Source of the DNA: Scytonema sp. UIC 10036
GTDB taxonomy: Bacteria; Cyanobacteriota; Cyanobacteriia; Cyanobacteriales; Nostocaceae
Reading direction: 5' to 3'
DNA: 44,525 bases
Assembly: GCF_009725235.1 (NCBI RefSeq)
Contig: NZ_WJFC01000101.1
Location: 1-44,525 of the forward strand
In this document: one piece after another, positions 15,135-23,092 of the stretch
How the letters are laid out: each line of letters starts with the position of its first letter
Position numbering within the stretch: position 1 is the stretch's first letter
Made by a program: the position numbers and the translations under genes
The notes under the pieces: generated by a model
What the model was told of the DNA's origin: nothing
Database searches by the model: none
Seen by the model: only the letters and a program-made list of their open reading frames with translations

Positions 15135-18100
15135 ATGCTTGACGAATACCAATTTTCTGGAAGTCTACCCGAAGAAGCGACTACCTACGTCACCAGAGAA
15201 GCCGATCGCGAATTGTATCAAGGACTGACAGCAGGAAAGTTTTGTTATGTCCTTAATTCCAGACAAAGTGGCAAGTCCAGTCTGCGAGTGCGAATCATGC
15301 GCCGCTTGAGAGATAATGGTGTGGAGTGTGCAGCTATTGACCTTTCTGCTGGGGGTATTCAGAAAGTCCCACCAGAACAATGGTATGCAGATTTGATTGA
15401 TACGCTCATTGATAGCTTTGGATTGGATTTGGAATTTGGGGATTGGTGGTCAGAGAATCAATTAAATTCACTTGTGACGCGATTTCGCCTGTTTTTGGAA
15501 GAAATACTGCTTGTTGAAATTCAAAAAAATATTGTAATTTTTATTGATGAGATTGATAGCGTTCTCAGTCTTAACTTTCCCACTGATGACTTTTTTGCGT
15601 TTATCCGTTCTTGCTATAATCAGCGTGTTGCTAATCCCATTTATAATCGTCTCACATTTTGTTTATTGGGAGTAGCATCACCTAGCAATTTAATTGAAGA
15701 TAAAAAACGAACTCCATTTAATATTGGTAAAGCTATTACTCTCAAAGGCTTCCAATTGCATGAAGTTGACTCTTTAGAGAAGGGGTTGTACGGGAAATAT
15801 TCCAATCCTCATGCAGTCATGAAAGACATTTTACATTGGACGGGAGGACAACCCTTTCTGACGCAAAAGCTGTGTCAGTTTATGGTGGAGGAGTCTCTTC
15901 AAGACAATCCGCGTACTGTCAAACAGGTGGTGCGATCGCGTATTCTTGAAAATTGGGAGTCACAAGATGAACCCGAACATTTTAGAACAATTCGCGACAG
16001 AATTTTGAGAGATGAGCAACGTGCTGGATATCTACTGGAATTATACCAACAAATTCGAGTTGCAGAAGAAAAAGCTGAAATTACGGCAGATGATACTCTA
16101 GAGCACAGCGAATTACAACTTTCTGGGTTAGTTGTCAGACAACAGAATCAGTTAAGAGTTTACAATCCTATTTATAGAGAAATATTTGACAAAATTTGGA
16201 TTGAAACACAATTAAGGAATTTACGCCCCTATTCTGATAATTTTAGATTTTGGAGGACTTCTGATGGTAAGGATGAATCCCGATTGTTACGGGGAAAGGC
16301 GTTGCAAGATGCTTTGGAATGGGCGTTTGATAAAAGCTTAAATTATCAGGATAGAGAGTTTTTAGCAGCTAGCCAAGCCAAGGAAAAACAAGAAGAAATA
16401 GCTGCATTAGAAAAAGAAGCTGCATTGGAGCGCGAGAGAAAAGATAGAGAAGAAGAAATAGCTGCATTAGAAAAAGAAGCTGCATTGGAGCGCGAGAGAA
16501 AAGATAGAGAAGCGATAGAAAAAAGGAACCAGGTACTGACCAAGGGTTATACGAAAGCTCAACAACTGATTAGTATTGGAAAAGTTGTTTTAATTGTGGC
16601 AGTGTTGGGAGCAGCAATTTCGGTAATAGTGGCACGAAATCAAGTCCAAACAGCAAAGGATGCAGAGCAAAGGCTTAAAGAAGCTAATAGTAAAGCAGGG
16701 ATAGCTAAAGATGAGTTAGAACAAGCAAGGCAAGAAGTTTCAGCTGCAAGACTAGAGGCTCGACGGACAGAAAAAAATGCTCGGGTAATACAGAAATATG
16801 CTAAAGATGCTGAAGGTAAACTATCTTCTATTCGCAAAAGTCAACAGCAAGCAGAAGCATTGCGTAAGGCAGCAGAGTCAGAAAAAGCGAAAGCTAAGCA
16901 TGACGCTCTCTTAGCACTAAAAACTGCTAGCGATGCTAAAGGGGAATTGCTTGTTGTTCGCAAAAATCAGCAGAAAGCAGAAGAGGCATTGAAAATAGCA
17001 CAACAAAGCGAAGCACTAGCTAACAACAAGGCTCAGAAAGCACATAGAGAAGCAGAAACAGCGCAGCAACGACTTACAAGAATTGACAACCAGGCTAAAA
17101 ATGTTTCATTGCTATCTGAACTAAGTGGAGAACTTCATAGTAAGAATATGCAAGAAGAAGCAGATGAAGCTAAGAGACAATTAGGTTTATCTTATGCAAT
17201 TAAAGAAAACTCTAAACTTCAACAAGCTTTACTGTTAAGTGGTATCGCCTTTGCATATCAGAAATTGGCAAGATCGGATGAAGCAATAACAGCAATTCAA
17301 GACAGCCTCAACCTGTTGGAGGACAAGTACGTAAAAAACTCTCCTCAAGAAAAAGAAGTTCGCGTTTATGTCTTAAACCTACAAGGTACTTTGCTAAAAG
17401 AGCAAGGTGACTATCAAAAAGCGGTAAAAGTTTATAAAGAAGCATTTGCTCTACTTCAATTCAAGACCACAAAACTTTATTCTTTTAATCAAGAGATCCA
17501 GGTTATTAACCAAAAAAACGTGGAATTTTTGCATTGGGAATTAATCGATTTACTTCAAAAGATTCCCGATAGCCATTTGCTAAGCCAGGTTAGAAAATCT
17601 CTTATCAAACACTACTATGCTGAGATTGAAGACTCAATGAAAAAAGAGAATTGGAGAGAAGCCGATGTTAAAACACATCGACTCATGCTTGTTATTGCTA
17701 GCAGAGAAAAAGAAGGTTATCTAGACAGCGAACAACTTAATAGCTTTTCCTGCCAACACCTCCAAACAATTGACTCACTATGGGTAAGATACTCAGAAGG
17801 TATCTACGGTTTCAGTGTACAGAAGAATATTTTCACTAAACTTTTGAATAAGGATATTAATAAACTGAAAAATTTAGAATTTCTAGATTACGTAAAATTT
17901 GCTAATTCAGTGAAATGGAGTGAGGAAAAAAAGTTGAATAGTGAATGGAATAAAGATTATTTTAATTTGAAGAGTTACGATCAGTTTAATTTCAGAGGCA
18001 GAACAATTTTAGATAATTCACTAAAACTGGATCGAGAAGAGATAAGAAAAATTCCTGGACACCTCCCAACACCTCCATTGTTCCTTCATAGTCCCCTTTT

Positions 18101-18227
18101 GTTAAAATATCCAAAAGGTTTTCCTTCAGTTATTTCACCTACTTATCTGTCCTTCTTAGATTACGAAAACAGTATCAAGCCGATCGCACGCTTATCTATA
18201 GATTGTAACGAAAAACCTGGTAATTAA
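15135..18227 (+). CDS. AAA_35 ATPase, coiled-coil, TM, TPR and C-terminal GUN4 domain protein
   Basis: 1030 residues. Order: AAA-like ATPase (about 1-350; Walker A 'LNSRQSGKSSLRVR' near 40-53, Walker B 'IVIFIDEIDSVL' near 133-144, 'TGGQPFLTQKLCQF'); winged-helix-like region to about 400; coiled coil with two identical 20-residue units ('EEIAALEKEAALERERKDRE'); one TM helix near 482-502 ('VVLIVAVLGAAISVIVA'); a second long coiled coil; TPR-like helices near 695-780; and a GUN4 domain from about 830 ('WREADVKTHRLMLVIASREK', 'TIDSLWVRYSEGIYGFSVQ', 'GHLPTP'). GUN4 binds protoporphyrin and Mg-protoporphyrin in chlorophyll synthesis; fused to NTPases its role is unknown. Related proteins usually end in WD40 or TPR repeats. 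It is translationally coupled to the EAD1 ATPase upstream. The product is probably membrane-anchored, with the ATPase and GUN4 regions on opposite sides of the TM segment in sequence. Confidence 0.85.
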   Translation: MLDEYQFSGSLPEEATTYVTREADRELYQGLTAGKFCYVLNSRQSGKSSLRVRIMRRLRDNGVECAAIDLSAGGIQKVPPEQWYADLIDTLIDSFGLDLEFGDWWSENQLNSLVTRFRLFLEEILLVEIQKNIVIFIDEIDSVLSLNFPTDDFFAFIRSCYNQRVANPIYNRLTFCLLGVASPSNLIEDKKRTPFNIGKAITLKGFQLHEVDSLEKGLYGKYSNPHAVMKDILHWTGGQPFLTQKLCQFMVEESLQDNPRTVKQVVRSRILENWESQDEPEHFRTIRDRILRDEQRAGYLLELYQQIRVAEEKAEITADDTLEHSELQLSGLVVRQQNQLRVYNPIYREIFDKIWIETQLRNLRPYSDNFRFWRTSDGKDESRLLRGKALQDALEWAFDKSLNYQDREFLAASQAKEKQEEIAALEKEAALERERKDREEEIAALEKEAALERERKDREAIEKRNQVLTKGYTKAQQLISIGKVVLIVAVLGAAISVIVARNQVQTAKDAEQRLKEANSKAGIAKDELEQARQEVSAARLEARRTEKNARVIQKYAKDAEGKLSSIRKSQQQAEALRKAAESEKAKAKHDALLALKTASDAKGELLVVRKNQQKAEEALKIAQQSEALANNKAQKAHREAETAQQRLTRIDNQAKNVSLLSELSGELHSKNMQEEADEAKRQLGLSYAIKENSKLQQALLLSGIAFAYQKLARSDEAITAIQDSLNLLEDKYVKNSPQEKEVRVYVLNLQGTLLKEQGDYQKAVKVYKEAFALLQFKTTKLYSFNQEIQVINQKNVEFLHWELIDLLQKIPDSHLLSQVRKSLIKHYYAEIEDSMKKENWREADVKTHRLMLVIASREKEGYLDSEQLNSFSCQHLQTIDSLWVRYSEGIYGFSVQKNIFTKLLNKDINKLKNLEFLDYVKFANSVKWSEEKKLNSEWNKDYFNLKSYDQFNFRGRTILDNSLKLDREEIRKIPGHLPTPPLFLHSPLLLKYPKGFPSVISPTYLSFLDYENSIKPIARLSIDCNEKPGN
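16391..16510 (+). repeat. Exact 60-bp in-frame tandem duplication
   Basis: Two identical 60-bp units (16391-16450 and 16451-16510) encode the repeated coiled-coil block EEIAALEKEAALERERKDRE. Being a multiple of three, it lengthens the coiled coil without breaking the frame. Confidence 0.95.
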
Positions 18228-18254
18228 GGGGAGCGGACTTCAGCATTGAGTCTG

Positions 18255-18365
18255 AATTTTTTGAACACAGTTGATCTACTGCGAGAAGCGCTTGCTGAAA
18301 TTTCTCTGCGAGCAACAAAACCTCTGCTCTGATGACATAATGTCACGGCTTCCTACTTTGTTTGT
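18255..18365 (-). pseudogene. Decayed 3' fragment of the 223-residue paralogous family
   Basis: On the minus strand this stretch resembles the C-terminal coding end of the paralogs: the plus-strand block CTGCGAGAAGCGCTTGCTG then AAATTTCTCTGCGAGCAAC, continuing through ATGACATAATGTCACGGCTTC. Frame is broken. It is followed (18368-18480) by the same structured tail seen 3' of the intact copies, including CCAAGAACTTAATTCTTGG. Confidence 0.65.
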
Positions 18366-18481
18366 TGACGAGTTTTAGTTCATGCGATCGATTACGCTCT
18401 CATTTCTCAATAACTCAAAGCCCAAGAACTTAATTCTTGGCAATCAAGGGAAGCCGACAAGAGCGTTGACGCTCTCATTTC

Positions 18482-18670
18482 TCAAAAACTAAAATTTACA
18501 ATACCAGTTAACGAACTCAAGACCCGGTAAGCGGCGATCGCTTCGACACCAGCCTTACCCGGCTTACCGCTTTTTACGGTTTCCATCATCAATTTTTCTC
18601 TGGTTACTATTTGTACGTACTCTACTAAATACGTCTTAAACGAATCATAAGATGTCAGCCAGAATTTCAT
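18482..18670 (-). CDS. Possible small hypothetical protein
   Basis: 62 residues (MKFWLTSYDSFKTYLVEY at the start). GAAGAAAA precedes the ATG, a weak ribosome site. No signal peptide, TM segment or motif is evident; the middle is basic (TREKLMMETVKSGKPGKAG). It lies between the GUN4 gene and the paralog array, downstream of a region rich in decayed gene pieces, so it may be spurious. The 280 bases between it and the first paralog stop (18671-18949) contain nothing recognised. Confidence 0.3.
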   Translation of the reverse strand: MKFWLTSYDSFKTYLVEYVQIVTREKLMMETVKSGKPGKAGVEAIAAYRVLSSLTGIVNFSF

Positions 18671-18949
18671 TTTTCTTCACAGCTTTCCATCCGAAAAAAT
18701 CACAAAATCATCGAGGATTTTGTCAGATTTTTCGGAAAAATAGGTGGGCTTTTTCTTGAAGGAAAAATCAGGCATTCAAGCTCAAATTTGTGGAAATAGG
18801 TTAAAAGCCAAGGAGTGCTACTCTTATAAGGGATAGCGAGAGCTTATCAACCGTTGATGTTGCAGTGTTTTATCATAAGTCAACAGGTTAACTGTTAGTC
18901 AAGTCTTAAATATTGCCGCAGATTTTTCAATCCTGATTTGTTGGACAAG

Positions 18950-19621
18950 CTAAGCTACTGTCAGAAGTGCTTGCTGAGATTTCTCTGCGAACAACAAAAC
19001 TGCTTCTTCGATGACAAAACGTCGCGGCTTCCCATTTTGTTCGCGAAGTTGTTCGACAACTAAACCTACTTTTTCCGAAAGTCTGGGTGGCTGGTATTCT
19101 CTACCATTACCGACATATCTCCATGGCGTTGGCTCTTTCTTGGGTTGACTCGCTTTATATTTCTTGGTTTGAGTTTGAATATCTTTCTGGGAAACCTGAC
19201 AATTGCAAGCTTTTTCCAGCACGGACTTGATAACCTCCAGTGGTGTCCGACCTGTAGCTAATTTGTAAAGCGCTGATGGCGAGAGGTGGCTACTGATTTG
19301 CTCGAGTTGTTTTGTAGTGAAGCTTCCAAGTATGGGTGCTAGTTTTAATAACTGGTTGGCAATACCTGATATCCATCCGAGAGAATTGGCCAGGGCTTGT
19401 TCATACTGTTTGGGCTTAAGTGTATCTTTGAGGAAAAGCAACAATTGCCCAATCTTGGCGGCTCCAAGTAGTATTGAAGGATTTGTGGAGCTAATCTCGC
19501 CGATGACTTCTTTTGTCAAATCATTACCGGGCTTGACGAGTCTACGGATAAGATATTGAACTTCTTCGGCAACTGTTTGTGAAAAATTGCCAGCAGGATT
19601 TGTTTCCGGTGCTTTAGTCAT
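18950..19621 (-). CDS. Paralog 1 of a predicted DNA-binding family (DUF3102-like plus RHH-like)
   Basis: 223 residues; ATG 19621 has GGAG ten bases upstream. I know no named family. Two regions can be described. Residues about 50-135 ('AAKIGQLLLFLKDTLKPKQY', 'LSPSALYKLATGRTPLEVIK') resemble the helical core of DUF3102-like plasmid and phage regulators. The C-terminal residues about 178-215 ('PPRLSEKVGLVVEQLREQNG', then 'KPRRFVIEEAVLLFAEK') follow the strand-helix-helix pattern of ribbon-helix-helix proteins. Between them lie a Cys pair (CNCQ) and a basic linker ('QTQTKKYKASQPKKEPTPW'). Together this suggests a DNA-binding regulator; this is inference. Copy 1 differs from copies 2-4 at scattered residues (for example PETNPAG, GNDLTK, NCQVSQKD). 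It is preceded by a leader frame and hairpin at 19645-19713. Confidence 0.65.
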   Translation of the reverse strand: MTKAPETNPAGNFSQTVAEEVQYLIRRLVKPGNDLTKEVIGEISSTNPSILLGAAKIGQLLLFLKDTLKPKQYEQALANSLGWISGIANQLLKLAPILGSFTTKQLEQISSHLSPSALYKLATGRTPLEVIKSVLEKACNCQVSQKDIQTQTKKYKASQPKKEPTPWRYVGNGREYQPPRLSEKVGLVVEQLREQNGKPRRFVIEEAVLLFAEKSQQALLTVA

Positions 19622-19644
19622 GCTAAGATCACTCCAGAATTAAA

Positions 19645-19713
19645 TTAATCAAATTTTATTTTTCTAAGGAAGTGCTCCTGAGCAACATGAGCGCTTCCTT
19701 TTTCACTCATCAT
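19645..19713 (-). promoter_or_regulatory. Leader reading frame and hairpin upstream of paralog 1
   Basis: Minus strand: CCGGAG-TATTGT-ATGATGAGTG opens a 22-codon frame (MMSEKGSAHVAQEHFLRKIK..) ending 23 bases before the paralog ATG. Inside it, GGAAGCGCTC (19698-19689) pairs with GAGCACTTCC (19677-19668) apart from one C/A mismatch. All four copies keep both the frame and the stem, which suggests translational attenuation or an operator for the RHH-like product. Confidence 0.5.
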
Positions 19714-19811
19714 ACAATACTCCGGAAATTTTTCTTGTAAAATTTTCTGTAGAATTTTAGGTTGGCTCGGAGAAAAAACACTAGCTTGACACCCCACGTC
19801 CTCCTTACCAC

Positions 19812-20459
19812 TTACACCTGTACAACCAAGCTAACAATTCGCTTCATTATTCGCAAAACTTCATATAGCTCGTTGTTCCTACGCTTTGAAAGCGTAAACT
19901 TGTCTGACAGATCGTAAGAGTGCGTTTGCCGATTCAGCTTAATAAAAATATAGTCTTCACCAGTCGTTATCATTCCAAAAACTGGCATTTCTAAGTTAGG
20001 GTGTGCCATCATGTAAGCTAAAGTTTGCCCTAGAGCCTGCATAACACTCAAACCATAACGCTTCGATTCAATCAACACTACCCAGAGTCGATTTTGCACA
20101 ACTAAAGCGTCAATAAATCCTTCTAATACTGGTTCTTCTTTGCCTCCGTTTTCAATTTCGACATTCACCAATTTCTCACTCTGAATCTTAAAAGGTGGAT
20201 CGCACAAACCCATTAATTCCAGTAGTGGAGAAAGCATAATAATATTGACAGTACCTTCTGTGATTGAACCGTCTGCTGCATAATAGAGGTAGCGACTCTT
20301 CAGCCGATTCAAAGTTGCTTTTTCGCTGTCAGTAAGTTCGGGTAAATCCTCAAACCATTCTGTGAAAAATTCTGGGTTAGCAGTCTGGCTTAAATTGAAC
20401 TTGGCGTGCGCCTCGTTCAGGTTAGTAATCGCTTTGATAATCCCAACTGTTTCAACCAT
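19812..20459 (-). CDS. PD-(D/E)XK nuclease-like protein (HsdR N-terminal domain type)
   Basis: 215 residues. The core 'EGFIDALVVQNRLWVVLIES' followed by K gives the D-x(n)-E-x-K nuclease signature (D in GFID, then ESK), and the following helix 'MQALGQTLAYMMA' is the Q-containing helix found in the N-terminal domain of type I restriction subunits and related stand-alone proteins. 'FGMITTGEDYIFIKL' continues the fold. There is no helicase domain, so it is a stand-alone protein, either an orphan nuclease or a truncated restriction subunit. Its length matches stand-alone cyanobacterial homologues. It sits between paralogs 1 and 2 on the same strand, separated from them by repeat-rich DNA, and may have entered between copies. 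Confidence 0.72.
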   Translation of the reverse strand: MVETVGIIKAITNLNEAHAKFNLSQTANPEFFTEWFEDLPELTDSEKATLNRLKSRYLYYAADGSITEGTVNIIMLSPLLELMGLCDPPFKIQSEKLVNVEIENGGKEEPVLEGFIDALVVQNRLWVVLIESKRYGLSVMQALGQTLAYMMAHPNLEMPVFGMITTGEDYIFIKLNRQTHSYDLSDKFTLSKRRNNELYEVLRIMKRIVSLVVQV

Positions 20460-20676
20460 AAGTTATCATTTCTATATCTTTAATCATAGATTGTATTATC
20501 TGAGCAAATAGTTTAGTTCCGTGTCGTGGTTTCCCCTACCTGTTCGCTGACGAGTTTTAATTCATGCGAGCGGTTCCGCTCTCATTTCTGAGTCACTCAA
20601 AGCTCAAGAACTTGATTCTTGGCAATTCACAAAAGCCACCAGACAAGAGTATTGACTCTAAATTTTTTCAACAAAG

Positions 20677-21348
20677 CTAAGCCACTGTAACAAAAGCTGG
20701 CTGAGATTTCTCTGCGAGCAACAAAACCGCTTCTTCGATGATAAAACGTCGTGGTTTCCCATTTGGCTCGCGAAGTTGTTCGACAATTAAACCTACTTTT
20801 TCCGAAAGTCTGGGTGGCTGGTAGTCTCTACCATTACCCACATATCTCCATGGCGTTGGCTCTTTTTTGGGTTGACTGGCTTTATATTTCTTGGTTTGAG
20901 TTTGAATCTCTTTCTGAGAAACCTCACAATGGCAAGCTTTTTCCAGCACGGACTTGATAACCTCAACAGGTGTTCGACCTGTAGCTAATTTGTACAGCGC
21001 TGACGGCGAGAGGTGGCTACTGATTTGCTCGAGTTGTTTTGTGGTGAAGCTTCCCAGTATGGGTGCGAGTTTTAATAACTGGTTGGCAATACCTGATATC
21101 CATCCGAGAGAATTGGCCAGGGCTTGTTCATACTGCTTGGGCTTGAGTGTATCTTTGAGGAATAGCAACAATTGCCCAATTTTGGCGGCTCCAAGTAACA
21201 TGGAGGGATTCGTGGATCTAATCTCGCCGATGACTTCTTTGGTCAAATCTTTACCAGGCTTGACGAGTCTACGGATAAGATATTGAACTTCTTCGGCAAC
21301 TGTTTGTGAAAAATTGCCAGCAGGATTTGTTAGGGATGCTTTAGTCAT
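20677..21348 (-). CDS. Paralog 2 of the predicted DNA-binding family
   Basis: 223 residues, identical in protein sequence to paralog 3. Same layout as paralog 1: DUF3102-like helical core, Cys pair (CHCE), basic linker, RHH-like C-terminus ('PPRLSEKVGLIVEQLREPNG'). It differs from paralog 1 at positions such as SLTNPAG, IRSTNPSMLL and REPNGKPRRFII. The ATG at 21348 has the same GGAG spacing, and the leader frame is at 21375-21434. Downstream of the stop (20540-20676) two hairpins are shared with the other copies: CAAGAA-TCAAG-TTCTTG and GAGCGG-AA-CCGCTC. Confidence 0.65.
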   Translation of the reverse strand: MTKASLTNPAGNFSQTVAEEVQYLIRRLVKPGKDLTKEVIGEIRSTNPSMLLGAAKIGQLLLFLKDTLKPKQYEQALANSLGWISGIANQLLKLAPILGSFTTKQLEQISSHLSPSALYKLATGRTPVEVIKSVLEKACHCEVSQKEIQTQTKKYKASQPKKEPTPWRYVGNGRDYQPPRLSEKVGLIVEQLREPNGKPRRFIIEEAVLLLAEKSQPAFVTVA

Positions 21349-21374
21349 GCTAAGATCACTCCAGAATTATAATT

Positions 21375-21434
21375 TTAATTTTTTTCCGAGGAAGTGCTCT
21401 TGCAGTCAACACGAGCCCTTCCTTTTTCACTCAT
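21375..21434 (-). promoter_or_regulatory. Leader reading frame and hairpin upstream of paralog 2
   Basis: ATG 21434 opens a 19-codon frame (MSEKGRARVDCKSTSSEKN) that stops 26 bases before the paralog ATG. The stem GGAAGGGCTC / GAGCACTTCC is kept with one mismatch at the same position as in copy 1. The peptide sequence differs from that of copy 1 after an indel, while the stem is preserved, so the RNA or DNA structure seems to matter more than the peptide. Confidence 0.45.
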
Positions 21435-21544
21435 GATACAACAGTCCGGAAATTTTTCTTGTAAAATTTTCTGTAGAATTTTAGGTTTGCTGGGAGAAAA
21501 AAGCGTCACAACATAAGGCGAAAGCAAGGGAGATTTTCTAGAAA

Positions 21545-21640
21545 CAAATCAGGTAGGGGAAACCACGACGTTTTGTCATGGAAGAGGCGGTGTATGTTGC
21601 TAGCAGAGAAATCTCAGCAAGCACTTTTCATAGCCGCGCT
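21545..21640 (+). pseudogene. Inverted 3' fragment of the paralogous gene
   Basis: On the plus strand this reads GKPRRFVMEEAVYVASREIS, matching the conserved C-terminus GKPRRFVIEEAVLL... of the family, then shifts frame. It lies opposite in orientation to the intact genes, inside the 1208-bp unit. Confidence 0.65.
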
Positions 21641-21884
21641 CCTACTGTCTTCCGTAATCGCTTCTTTATTGCTTTTGACAATATAGCGTTTCCTAGTCTG
21701 TTGAGGTACAAATTTATCAGCGTCCATCAGCTACAGGGTGCGGTTAACTGTTCGCTGACGAGTTTTAATTCATGCGAGCGGTTCCGCTCTCATTTCTGAG
21801 TCACTCAAAGCTCAAGAACTTGATTCTTGGCAATTCACAAAAGCCACCAGACAAGAGTATTGACTCTAAATTTTTTCAACAAAG

Positions 21885-22556
21885 CTAAGCCACTGTAACA
21901 AAAGCTGGCTGAGATTTCTCTGCGAGCAACAAAACCGCTTCTTCGATGATAAAACGTCGTGGTTTCCCATTTGGCTCGCGAAGTTGTTCGACAATTAAAC
22001 CTACTTTTTCCGAAAGTCTGGGTGGCTGGTAGTCTCTACCATTACCCACATATCTCCATGGCGTTGGCTCTTTTTTGGGTTGACTGGCTTTATATTTCTT
22101 GGTTTGAGTTTGAATCTCTTTCTGAGAAACCTCACAATGGCAAGCTTTTTCCAGCACGGACTTGATAACCTCAACAGGTGTTCGACCTGTAGCTAATTTG
22201 TACAGCGCTGACGGCGAGAGGTGGCTACTGATTTGCTCGAGTTGTTTTGTGGTGAAGCTTCCCAGTATGGGTGCGAGTTTTAATAACTGGTTGGCAATAC
22301 CTGATATCCATCCGAGAGAATTGGCCAGGGCTTGTTCATACTGCTTGGGCTTGAGTGTATCTTTGAGGAATAGCAACAATTGCCCAATTTTGGCGGCTCC
22401 AAGTAACATGGAGGGATTCGTGGATCTAATCTCGCCGATGACTTCTTTGGTCAAATCTTTACCAGGCTTGACGAGTCTACGGATAAGATATTGAACTTCT
22501 TCGGCAACTGTTTGTGAAAAATTGCCAGCAGGATTTGTTAGGGATGCTTTAGTCAT
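21885..22556 (-). CDS. Paralog 3 of the predicted DNA-binding family (duplicate of paralog 2)
   Basis: 223 residues with the same protein sequence as paralog 2, at an offset of exactly 1208 bases, with identical flanks. Everything said of paralog 2 applies. The absence of any visible difference implies a very recent duplication, ongoing gene conversion, or an assembly artefact. Confidence 0.65.
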   Translation of the reverse strand: MTKASLTNPAGNFSQTVAEEVQYLIRRLVKPGKDLTKEVIGEIRSTNPSMLLGAAKIGQLLLFLKDTLKPKQYEQALANSLGWISGIANQLLKLAPILGSFTTKQLEQISSHLSPSALYKLATGRTPVEVIKSVLEKACHCEVSQKEIQTQTKKYKASQPKKEPTPWRYVGNGRDYQPPRLSEKVGLIVEQLREPNGKPRRFIIEEAVLLLAEKSQPAFVTVA

Positions 22557-22582
22557 GCTAAGATCACTCCAGAATTATAATT

Positions 22583-22642
22583 TTAATTTTTTTCCGAGGA
22601 AGTGCTCTTGCAGTCAACACGAGCCCTTCCTTTTTCACTCAT
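22583..22642 (-). promoter_or_regulatory. Leader reading frame and hairpin upstream of paralog 3
   Basis: Identical to the leader of paralog 2 (offset 1208): 19-codon frame from ATG 22642 and the GGAAGGGCTC / GAGCACTTCC stem. Confidence 0.45.
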
Positions 22643-22752
22643 GATACAACAGTCCGGAAATTTTTCTTGTAAAATTTTCTGTAGAATTTTAGGTTTGCTG
22701 GGAGAAAAAAGCGTCACAACATAAGGCGAAAGCAAGGGAGATTTTCTAGAAA

Positions 22753-22848
22753 CAAATCAGGTAGGGGAAACCACGACGTTTTGTCATGGAAGAGGCGGTG
22801 TATGTTGCTAGCAGAGAAATCTCAGCAAGCACTTTTCATAGCCGCGCT
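22753..22848 (+). pseudogene. Inverted 3' fragment of the paralogous gene (second unit)
   Basis: Same plus-strand fragment as at 21545-21640, duplicated with the 1208-bp unit; it again reads GKPRRFVMEEAVYVASREIS before losing frame. Confidence 0.65.
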
Positions 22849-23092
22849 CCTACTGTCTTCCGTAATCGCTTCTTTATTGCTTTTGACAATATAGCGTTTC
22901 CTAGTCTGTTGAGGTACAAATTTATCAGCGTCCATCAGCTACAGGGTGCGGTTAACTGTTCGCTGACGAGTTTTAATTCATGCGAGCGGTTCCGCTCTCA
23001 TTTCTGAGTCACTCAAAGCTCAAGAACTTGATTCTTGGCAATTCACAAAAGCCACCAGACAAGAGTATTGACTCTAAATTTTTTCAACAAAG

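Larger units (their letters stand above)
20540..22955. repeat. Two apparently exact 1208-bp tandem units
   Basis: Unit 1 is 20540-21747 and unit 2 is 21748-22955; each carries one full paralog gene, its leader, its 3' structured tail and an inverted gene fragment. Sequence compared by eye at the same offset is identical in all stretches examined, and the two proteins are identical. A third partial unit continues from 22956 to about 23400, after which the sequence switches to a copy-1-like version (first difference near 23405-23410). This pattern fits unequal crossing-over between homologous copies. Confidence 0.85.

Noticed and set aside
21578..21799. 73-codon plus-strand frames at 21578 and 22786
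   Set aside because: These cover an inverted fragment of the paralog 3' end and its flank; no ribosome site, and the frame is lost after the conserved piece.
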